Assembly: GCA_963924555.1 (NCBI GenBank)
Contig: OZ004583.1
Location: 9,430,485-9,494,484 of the forward strand
DNA length: 64,000 bases
Source: Crambe crambe
Lineage: Eukaryota; Porifera; Demospongiae; Poecilosclerida; Crambeidae
Direction of reading: 5' to 3'
A program made the translations under genes and the position numbers. Shown piece after piece: positions 32,164 through 41,700 of the stretch. The notes beneath the pieces are model-generated. The model was given only the letters and a program-made list of their open reading frames with translations, did not search any database and was not told the origin of the DNA. The number at the start of each line of letters is the position of its first letter. Within the stretch, counting starts at the first letter, position 1.

Positions 32164-32916
32164 ATGACTGTTAACTTGGAAAGTAAGACCTTGATTTACA
32201 ATTGGTTTGAAGAGGTATGAGTCAAGATAGTATGTGATATTTATCATTAGTTATTATTTCATGTAGAGACTGTTGTCACAGTTTGAAGAAGAGAGAAGAC
32301 CAGATGGGACAATAAAAAAAGAGCTACATGCAAAGGGGCACAAGGTATAGTTAGTATCTGTGGTTAAAATGCAGTTGTCTCACACTGTACTTAACTGGTA
32401 CGAAGGGCATAATAACCACAGATTCTGGGGGGAACTATGTGACAACAGTGCAAAGTTCATATCCACCTCCGATGCTTGAAAATGTATCATCTACTGGCCA
32501 ACGTCAACAGGAACTTCAAAAGCATCTTTACGAGATAGCAAGCTCCCAAGTACACGAAGAACTCCATTCCTCTCCACCTCCTATTGACTACACTTCAACT
32601 ACTCGTGGGGATTATAGAAATGAAGGTGCGATACACTTATTATTAAAGGACACTAGAAGTTGATTATTATTCTGAACAGGTGGGGCTGGAATGCAGCAAG
32701 ACTCTGAGCAGGTATACCTAGTTTAAAACTGACCTTTCAGTACAGTCAGTATACATATCTTATGTGCAGTTACATCAATTGAACGAGAGTCCTTTGAGCT
32801 ATTGGAGTCAAAATGCCAGCAAAGTTACGGGAATCACACCAATATCCAACACCAAAACTCCTTTCAGTAAAAACACAACTTTTAGTAGTACAATAGAAGA
32901 AAGTGTTACCTCCTAA
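32164..32916 (+). CDS. SPAG8-like ciliary microtubule-associated protein
   Basis: Five exons (32164-32214, 32267-32344, 32406-32625, 32680-32711, 32770-32916) give 175 aa. The order of motifs follows mammalian SPAG8, a protein of axonemal doublet microtubules: an N-terminal LIYNWFEER (NWEEER in SPAG8), a KGH-plus-Gly segment, SSYPPP, a helical QELQKHLYEIASSQ, a TTRGDYRNE (HDYR in SPAG8), and a C-terminal YWSQNASKVTGITPI followed by TPFSKNTTFSS (TPFRKNCSFST in SPAG8). The long acidic repeats of human SPAG8 are absent. A role in motile cilia, for example choanocytes or larvae, is inference. Confidence 0.72.
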
Positions 32917-33209
32917 ATAATGTATACCTTTGCATGTATAAAACATTTTCAGATTTCCGAAACCTGAATTTAAAGTATTTAGAGTAAGATGTCGAGGGAG
33001 ATTGACGAATGGTGTTATTAATAACACAAAAATCAACTCTGACCTGACCTAGTTGACAGATACAAAATAACTACAGTGGTGTCCATTTGCATTTAGTAGA
33101 GTGATCCAATGCCTAATTGCACGATCACACCATAGCTCAATGATAACATGGAGTACTAAAAGTACTTACTGTTACACTTGGACAGACTGGTTGCCTTACA
33201 GCTCTACAA

Positions 33210-34624
33210 CTATTTGTCTGTTGCTATCCCCTCCGATAATGCAGACACATTTTCATACACTACAAAAGTAATACAAGTAGCAGGCACCACCCTGAAGATA
33301 TAGACATAAAAACAGAAAATGGGGGTACTATCTGATGCTAACTTTAATAAGTTTGCCGTCATCCCCTTGTAGAAGCCAATTGGACCTTCGAATCTAAATT
33401 TTTCGAATTCAGTAATATAAACAGCTCAATCAATGAAAACATACTTTATTATTTTGATTAAAATATCAACTACTCCTCTGTATCTGATATCTTGATCCTA
33501 AAAGGAACAATAAGATACAAATCCACTTTTAATTTAATTGTTGACATACCTGTAGTCTGGCTCTGACTACTTGATAGGGATATGTAGCACACACTGCCAG
33601 AAGCTTACTAGATGCAGCCATCGAGATGTAAGCTAAAGGTCCCTAAACAAAAACAAAACAAAAACTAAAAAAAAGACAAAAAAACAACAACAAAAAAACA
33701 AACAAACTTAAGAGTAATCACTTGCCAATTTCGTATAGATAGGAATTGATTTATAATCAGTAAATAATCTCTTCATCTCTTCATAGAGCATGAATTGAAC
33801 TGCTCCATGTGAAGTACCAAAAAGACCAGGTATAAAACCTCGATATAAACCCCTGAAACCTTCATAACGATATAACTTGGAAAGGCCATCATAGAGTCCA
33901 GAATACTGCATATGTGAAGGAACCACAGAAGTGCTGGATAAACACAACCTTGTTTTCACAACCCAAATGGGATTAGTAACAGTTAATGTCAGCATTCCTA
34001 CACGAGTGATAGCAGTTACTAAAATTTAGGATATTTTCTGTAATACAAATTACCTGCGATTGAAGCACAGACTAAATTGGACAGTGTAGGAAGTACTTTT
34101 GAAGTGTCACCCCTTTGAAGATGATATCTGAATGCATTGTATCTGTACATTATATTGAATAAAAGGTTCAGAATAACAACAACAAAAAAACTAACAAGAA
34201 AAAGTAAAGTCCCCAAGAGATTCCAGCACCGGCTACATTAGCACTTGCTCCCTATTGCATTACTGAGTAAAAAGCGATTAATAAAACAAAAGAAAACCTA
34301 GTACCCTATAAAGGCCAGAGAATCCAGCTTCCTTGAATACAGAACGCACTCCATGAATAAATCCGAAATAGCGAGGCCTATCCTCTAATACCGAACCACT
34401 ATGGACTGAAGGTGTGGTGATTCCACGATGATCATCAAACACACACACACACACACCAGAAATATCTTACCAGCAAGTCTTAGCTTAATAAGGTCGAAAG
34501 GATGAGTGATGAGTGTTGCTACAACTCCTCCACACAAACCTCCAGCGAGATGATGAAATCTTATAGCAGACGAAAAGGAATAACTCTTGGAGGCATCTTG
34601 ATTCGACATGAATCTAGCAAGCAT
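33210..34624 (-). CDS. SLC25A32: Mitochondrial folate/FAD carrier, SLC25A32 type
   Basis: Nine minus-strand exons (34624-34471, 34405-34305, 34251-34196, 34142-34054, 34018-33726, 33642-33550, 33497-33445, 33393-33343, 33291-33210) give 323 aa; Met at 34609 is an alternative start. The three carrier repeats show the Px[DE]xx[KR] signatures: [18 protein letters not shown] (Trp in place of the acidic residue, a trait shared with SLC25A32) and YPYQVVRAR. Other matches are [28 protein letters not shown] and [13 protein letters not shown]. The protein carries folate and/or FAD across the inner mitochondrial membrane. The exon 5 donor must be GC (GCAAGT) to keep the frame. Confidence 0.92.
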
Positions 34625-34791
34625 GCATGCGTTCGCGCGAGCGCACCTTCAACACTTTTTTGTAATTGCAGAGTAAGCAATAATAATTGTACACTGCATT
34701 AGCTTTATTATAGCATTATATCTATTACATGAACGTGTATTAGTGTGAATGGACATGAAGGATCAGTCAAGCCGAAGGTTAAATATGCAAT

Positions 34792-35372
34792 TTCTGCTGA
34801 TGCCTATTAAATCGGCCTTGCCAATTATGTATCAGAAGAGTTGGGTTTCCTCCAACACACACACACACTGCAAGCTGTGTGAGTGTAACATAGTCGGATG
34901 ATCTCGAGATGAAAAAAACTTCTGCAAAATGAAACATACATTTCATGTTGTTGCCATACACTGACGGATCAAACGAAACATCAGCTATGACAATTAACTG
35001 GCTATTGGTTGCTACACACAGAGAGCTCAGAGATGAAGTAATAGCTCATAGGGCCTTACCAGATGATACTGTATTGAGAGGGTTATCTTGGAACTGACCT
35101 CATCAGATTTTTAGTAAAAACCAAGCGTGGCTTTGAGTATCAAGGCTGGATCCAATCACAAGGATAGCACCACTAGTCAGCTAGTCTGGACGATATCTTC
35201 TCTTCACCTCTTCTGCGTCTTCTCTCCACCTTGTTTTCAACTAACCAACAAAATTAGTGTGCTGTTAGTTTTACCTTGTATAATGATTCTAATTCTTGTG
35301 GTGGTCACTTTAGTGGAGAAAGCAAACCCGACTCTTCTGGTACCTAATTGGCAAGACCAATTAGACATCAGC
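34792..35372. mobile_element. Degenerate MITE with long inverted ends
   Basis: About 60-70 bp at the left (from ctgctgatgcctattaaatc) is repeated in inverted orientation at the right (ending gaccaattagacatcagcag) with roughly 80 percent identity by eye, including the shared cttgccaatta and agaagagt words. The interior has no ORF of note. Exact ends and target duplication are not clear. Confidence 0.55.
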
Positions 35373-35849
35373 AGTAATCGGGTGAATTGGATCCTCTAGT
35401 TTCTTGTCTTTCAAGCAAAAAGAGTCTAAGCTTGTTGCAGCTGGAACTCTGCCAATAAACTTGTTATAGGGCTCCTACCAAATCAGCTAGCTTAGAAGGG
35501 GGAACTAGAAATTCACTTTTGTACTAGTCTATATGCGCAGCACACTGCTGTCTGCGTCATTCCTACCCAGAGGAAGAAGCAGACATGTCACGAAATACTG
35601 TATGTGATCCCGTCCTGGAACACACAACTTAGTCTGGCGTCGCCAACCCAGCTTTTCTTCTTTTTTGGGGGGGACGGGGAAGAAAAGTGGTCTGGTGGCT
35701 CTAGCATCAACTACTTGTGTCGCCCGCGCGCGCAGCTATAGCTGCGCTGCGTCCCAATCAGATTGCTCTATTCAGTCACGTGAAGTAGTATTAATGTTAG
35801 CGAGACACACCCACTATTTATTCCAGGTTGGCTAGAGCTATGGAGAGTA

Positions 35850-36346
35850 CCGTAGTCACTGTAATTCAAGCGCCACTATAATTTAAGCGCCAGCTAGCAA
35901 CTAATCACATTTATTAGTTGTTAGAAAAGCGCCACACCTCTTCCTGTATTATTTTTAGGCGGCGCTTAAATAAATGCAACCCACGTGGTCATTATTGAAG
36001 CAGCTTTTTTGGGAGGTGATGTCGTCCAAGCAGACTTCCATCAAGAGCTTTTTTGCCATGTTCTTGCTGTGTTACGTATTCAGCATTGAGCACTGGGGTC
36101 CAAACTGCCTGATACACGTGAAATCCTCTCACAACACAGTTACACACTGCTGAATGATAGCTGAAAGTGATTGGCACTGCTAGCAGCCATCTCCACGTTT
36201 TCGCAGTCCAGATAAGCTACAATTAACTAAGCGCCACTGTAATTTAAGCGCCACGCCCAGAGGAAGTGCATTTTTTAAGCCATAAGCTAAGCGCCACGCC
36301 TACATGGAATTATTATTTTCTGGCGCTTGAATTACAGTGACTACGG
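35850..36346. mobile_element. Nested MITE with TA target duplication
   Basis: Perfect inverted ends of about 26 bp begin CCGTAGTCACTGTAATTCAA and are flanked by TA on both sides (35848-35849, 36347-36348), as for Tc1/mariner-type insertions. The word aagcgcca recurs near both ends and internally. The 497-bp element lacks coding capacity and interrupts the Mutator-like element, so it is the younger insertion. Confidence 0.82.
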
Positions 36347-36348
36347 TA

Positions 36349-36540
36349 ACCAAGAACTGTGTTTAAAGAGCTAGGAATACCTGGCCTGAAGCCTGAACGG
36401 CTGAAAGTTGTATCAGCGATTTTCAAGGGCGATGTGTTCGCAATTCTACCTACTGGCTTCGGAAAATTATTCAACACGCATGTATTATTGCAATTTAAAT
36501 TATTTTTGAGAGAGCGCGCGGGCGTCACAAGTAGTTTATG
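36349..36540 (+). pseudogene. Fragment of a RecQ-like DNA helicase inside the Mutator-like element
   Basis: The frame reads FKELGIPGLKPERLKVV ... FKGDVFAILPTGFGK, which matches the start of a RecQ-family helicase: the motif 0 region and the Walker A motif I (PTGFGK). After the Walker A the frame leaves the family and stops at 36541. No helicase sequence follows, so this is a captured or remnant piece. Confidence 0.6.
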
Positions 36541-36824
36541 CTAGAGCTCCCAGACTACTTCTCTTCCCCGTCCCAAAAAAAAGAAGAAAAGCTGGGCTGG
36601 CGACGCCAGACTACACACAACTTGGCATTCCATTACACCACGAGTCTGCTGTCCAAATGTAAAGCACAAATTGATAAAATAAAAAACTTACAATCGTCCC
36701 TGCAATCTTGCAATCCTCTCCTAACTATGGGTTCCCCGAAGGAGACACGGTAGAGGTAGGGAGCTGAAGGAGAGCAGCGATCGATCCAACGATGTGGGTC
36801 AAGGGTCAGCAGGGCCAAATTAAT

Positions 36825-36898
36825 CTACGTCACGTCTAGCCTCTACGTCACGTCAAGCCATTTATAATTATGACGCGTATCTATGGAGCCTATAAAAG
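36825..36898 (+). promoter_or_regulatory. TATA promoter with paired CRE-like sites
   Basis: TATAAAAG at 36891-36898 is preceded by two copies of ctacgtcacgtc (36825-36836 and 36843-36854) that contain the TACGTCA CREB/ATF-type core. It lies just upstream of the chain of pyrimidine-rich leader exons. This is one of the few clear TATA boxes in the window. Confidence 0.55.
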
Positions 36899-36919
36899 GC
36901 CTTTTGCTAGAGAAACCTA

Positions 36920-38516
36920 TTTGTCTGCCTGCTGCTGGACTGTATCCTTTTCAGCTCGTTACTGTCAGTCTCTGTGTTTCTTCTGCTCTCGGCCTTCTTT
37001 CCGTTAGCTGGTAAGTGTACTGGTAAGGTCTGTTCCTTGGGTGAGCTATGACTAATGGCCTAAATTGTTACAATTACTTGCTAATCGCCTGCATTTCTCT
37101 ATCAAATTTTTCACAGTTGGAGCTGTTTGCTGGCCTTCTTCTGCTGGTAAGAAACACTTTTGCAGCTAACTAGTCTACTCTTGTTGTCATTTATGTAATG
37201 GTTGTTCCTTGGCAAAATTGTCAAATTTGAGACTTTTATTGCTAGCTAGATACTGTTGAATTATCATTGTGTGGATTAAAATATTTCATTGTGTGGTAGA
37301 TGTCACTGAGTCTCCCTCTCGCTTTTGCGACTGTATCCTCTTCAGCTTGTTACTGTCAGTATCTGTGTCTTCTGGTCTTGGCCTTCTTCCCGTTGACTGG
37401 TAAGTGTACTGGTAAGGTCTGTTCCTTGGTGAGCTATGAATAATGGCGTGAATTACTTGCTAATCGCCTGCATTTCTCTATCAAATTTTTCACAGTTGGA
37501 GCTGTTTGCTGGCCTTCTTCTGCTGGTAAGAAACACTTTTGCAGCAAACTAGTCTACTCTTGTTGTCATTTATGTAATGGTTGTTCCTTGGCAAAATGGT
37601 CAAATTTGAGACTTTTATTGCTAGCTAGGTACTCTTTAATTATCATTGTGTGAATTAAAAATATTTCATTGTGCGGTAGCTGTCACTGAGTCTTCCTCCT
37701 GCTTCTGCCTGTTGTGGGACTGTTCCCTCCTTCATCGGTCTCCTAACCTGTAAGTATTCAACCTAGCTAGATAGAACAAGCTACACCACAACTAACATAC
37801 GTTATTGTGTAATAGCTGTCAGTCTCCCTGTTTGCCTACTCGACCTGTTGCCGTTTTCCCAGTTAAGCTTTGTTTTTGTTTTTTGAAGTGTAATGGCTGT
37901 TCCTTGGCTGTAAAAACTGGTTACATTTATAGCTAGCTATTCTTGAGAATTGAAATAATTTGTGTAATAGCCCTAGAACAACCATTACAATTTTAAAATG
38001 ACAACGAAATTAACAGAATTACAATTTTAAAATGTGTGACAGCAAAATCCCATGTCTTGTCCCCATGTCTTGATCGTTTTGTGCCTGTGGCTCTCTCTGG
38101 CCTGCAGCTCTGCCTTGGGATTCAACTAGTATGTGTTGCCTTTGTATCTGTCTATAGTGATATCCCTACATAGCTTCCTCCTATGTCTTGTCTCGTGTCT
38201 TATTCGTGCTTACGGCCTGCGACTCTCTCTGGCCTGTGGCTCTCTTGCCTGCAGCTTCTGGCTTGGGGCTCTCTGGCCCGCAGCTGGCTCTCTCTGGCCT
38301 GCGGCTGGCCTGTCTTCCTCAGCATAGTTTACACACCACAACTAACATTCAAAACCTGTCATTTTTGAGATTTATTTGCTAGCTACTTGTGAATTGAAAT
38401 ATTTTTTATTTTTTAGCTGTCAGTCTTCCTCCCACTCCTGTTTGCCTGGTGCCTGCTTGGCTTGTTCAGCTGGACATGATGGCAAGCTTCAGTGGTGGTG
38501 ATTCAGGTCTTAAGGT
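36920..38516 (+). other. Tandemly duplicated, pyrimidine-rich 5' leader exons
   Basis: Several C/T-rich segments are each followed by a good donor or preceded by a good acceptor: about 36935-37010, 37119-37146, 37301-37399, 37495-37525, 37680-37751, from 37816, and 38417-38515. The block 36945-37310 is repeated at 37322-37690 (about 375 bp apart), duplicating both exons and introns; later copies are shorter. The last exon carries ATGATGGCAAGC at 38476 and ends AAG/gtgagt at 38515-38516. The reading frame is not conserved between copies, so most of this is probably untranslated leader. Target gene: possibly the one at 45902. Confidence 0.4.
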
Positions 38517-38791
38517 GAGTATACTGCTCTCCATTGCTAATGTATCCTGCATTTGTTGAAAGAAAGACCAAAAAAAAAAAAAAGTCGCATCCAAATTAAG
38601 TCCTGTTATTGTATATAATTTTTTGCCTCGGCACCGAAGTGCCGAGGCGCAGTGCTGGAAGCGACTATGATCGGCGATGGTGGTACGTTTCACGCGCGCG
38701 CAGTGATCCATGATCGATCGATGACGTAATAGTGTAACGTATAACGTGAGCGCCGTATGTGTCACCGCAAACGTTAACGTGCTAAAAGAAA

Positions 38792-41700
38792 ATGGAGAGT
38801 GAACATGATACTGCCTCTGGGCCCTCTTTGCCAGAGACAGCTACAATTGTCGTAAGTCAAACCCGCAGAAACCTCAGAGACCGGACTAAAAGGCAAGAAA
38901 ATCATGAAGAGAAACAGCAGAGATTACAGTCTAGGCGAACTAGTGATCGCTTGAAGCGTCAACGAGAAAGCCATGATGAACGAGAACTAAGACTTCAGAG
39001 AAGGCGACTGGCCAGGCAAGGAGAGAGTCAAGAACAGCGAGAGTACAGACTTCAAGCTAGGCGTGAAAGACGACAATCAGAAAGCGTTGACCAGCGGGAA
39101 AGTAGACTGCAAGCTATGCGTGAAAGACGACGATCAGAAAGCGTTGAACAGCGGGAAAGTAGACTACAAGCTAGTCGTGAAAGAAGTCGACGACAACCAG
39201 AAAGCGTTGAACAGCGGGAAAGTAGACTGCAAGCTATGCGTGAAAGACGACGATCAGAAAGCGTTGAACAGCGGGAAAGTAGACTACAAGCTATGCGTGA
39301 GAGTGACCGTTTAAGAAGACAATCAGAAACCGATGAACAGCGAATGCACCGTCTAGAAACACGAAGGAACCGTGATAAAACTGTTAAAAAATTTCTGGAG
39401 GATCTTAAGGTTACGTTAGACTATTGCCATGTATGCCATAGTTTAATATACTCTGACAAAGCCAAAACTATAGGTAACGATATTCTAAGAGAAGTTTGTC
39501 CTGTAGTTTTCTCAGAATTCAATGTAGACACGATCATTTGTTCCAAGTGTAATACCCAAATAGCAAAGCATTATTGGCCTTCATGGGCAAGTAGCAATGA
39601 TTTGTCCCCTGATGACATTCCTGTGGAATTAGCCATTTTAACACCTGATGAAGTGAGAACTGTATCCTTGATATGTCCATTCCTCAAAGTCATAATCCTA
39701 CCTGGTGGTCAATTTGGTGAAGAAGGCAGTGTTATTCACTTTCCATTTCCTGTACAGCATGTGATGAGTCAACTACCTCGGCCTCTAATCGAATCTGAAC
39801 TAATCCTATCAGCAGTTGGAGTCAATCAGAGAGAAACCTTTCAGATACTGTTGCAGCACATAGACCACCAGAAGATCTACCAGGCACTCCTCTGGTTCAG
39901 ATCAAACAATCCTCTCTATGCCAATATACCAATCTCAAACCAACCACAAACAATCCAATCTCAATCATTGGCTAGTAGTACAGTCGCTGCTGGTACTAGC
40001 ATATCTAATAATAATATTAATGACCTTGAATCTGACCACAACATGGAAATTACTCTAACGGAATCCTGTGTAATACCTCAGAACTATGTAGACCCAAATA
40101 TCCCTATTGAACAATTATTACAGCAACAGAATACAGCCCCACAAATCCCATTCCCACACATAGCATCCTCCCCTGTCAATATGTTCCAACAAGAGCAACT
40201 TGAAGAGCATGCATTCCCTGTACTCTATCCTAAAGGTAGATTTGGTCTTGGCCATGAGAGAACTAAGCATATCACTGATCTCAAATATTTCCAATCCAGG
40301 CTATTCAATAAAGACTCTAGATGGCGTGATAATGTGGTATGGATGTTCTGGGCTCTAAACACATTTGAAATGAGAAAACTGCAAAATGAAATCTCTATTT
40401 TATCCCGTATAAAAAAACAGAACCATCAACCCTTAACAGCAGGTGACCTTACTAATCCCAGCAGTGAATCACTGAGCAAATCCTATATGTTCATGAGAAA
40501 CATTCGTGGTACAGCTGCATACTGGAAAGATCAACTGCTTGACTTACTTGCCAGAATTAACACACTAGGCCCACCCACCTTCTTTGTGACCCTTACTGCC
40601 AATGACCTGCACTGGCCAGAGTTATTCATGCTAATAAAGCCTACCCTCACATCTGATGCTGTGGCACAAATGTCTCCAGGAGAGAAACTAGAACTCCTTA
40701 GAAGACACCCTCTAGAAGCAGTCATGTTCTTTGAACGCAGACTAGATTCATTCCAGAAAAATGTAATCATGGGCAAAGACAAACCACTAGGTACTGTCAA
40801 AGACTACTGGATGAGGATCGAATTTCAAATGAGAGGCAGTCCACATGTACATTCATTCTGGTGGATTGAAGGTGCACCTAAGGTTGACACTGTTGAAGGC
40901 CGACAACAAGCCCCTCAGTTTGTTGACAAGCACATATCCACCACTCTCCCTGATTCAGCTGAAGACCCTGAACTGCACAGATTAGTGTCCACTCTACAAA
41001 TCCACAGACACTCCCTCACATGTTACAAACATAACAGAGTGACCTGCAGGTTCAATTATCCCAGATCACCTAATGCTGCAACTAGACTAAGAACCAACAC
41101 TGATCCAGGGTCTGCTGCACAGTTCTATGTTACCAAGCGAAATGAATGTGACCAGTGGGTGAATGCATACAACCCAACTTTACTCAAAGCATGGCAAGCC
41201 AATATGGACATTCAGATGGTTGGTTCAGAGTATGGTGCAGCAATGTATGTGTGCATGTATGTATCCAAATCAGAACCAGAGAGACTCAAATATGCACTAC
41301 ATGATACACTACAAAACATACCACCAAATGCTTCTCAACGCAAGAGACTATCCATGATTGGTGCCACTGTACTAACACACAGACAGGTCAGTCTGCAAGA
41401 AGCAGTGTACCGCCTGGGTGGATTTCCCCTAGTCAGATCAACTCGCACTACCATTTCAGTCAATAGTAGATATCCACAAAACAGAAGCAAAATACTAAAA
41501 CCAAGGAATGAGGTTTCACAACTCCCTGACACTTCCACACAAATCTTTCAGCCAGGTACTATTGAGTACTACCAAGACAGACCTGATGGACAACAGTGGG
41601 ACAACATGACACTAGCCACATTTGCAACAAATTACAATGTCACTGGCAAAGAAAGTTTCAACAATCCCAAACTAAAAACCTTTGAGAGGTGGATTAAGAA

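Larger units (their letters stand above)
35631..36612. mobile_element. Mutator-like non-autonomous element with 11-bp target duplication
   Basis: The left end AGTCTGGCGTCGCCA and right end TGGCGACGCCAGACT form inverted repeats that continue for about 105 bp, up to a GC-rich cgcccgcgcgcgc segment. Identical 11-bp flanks (acacacaactt at 35620-35630 and 36613-36623) are a clear target-site duplication. Long TIRs and 9-11 bp duplications fit Mutator-like elements. There is no transposase. It contains a nested MITE and a helicase-like gene fragment. Confidence 0.8.

Noticed and set aside
39063-39314. 83-codon ORF rich in DDQKALNSGKVD repeats
   Set aside because: Alternate frame of the 57-bp repeat inside the Helitron RepHel gene.
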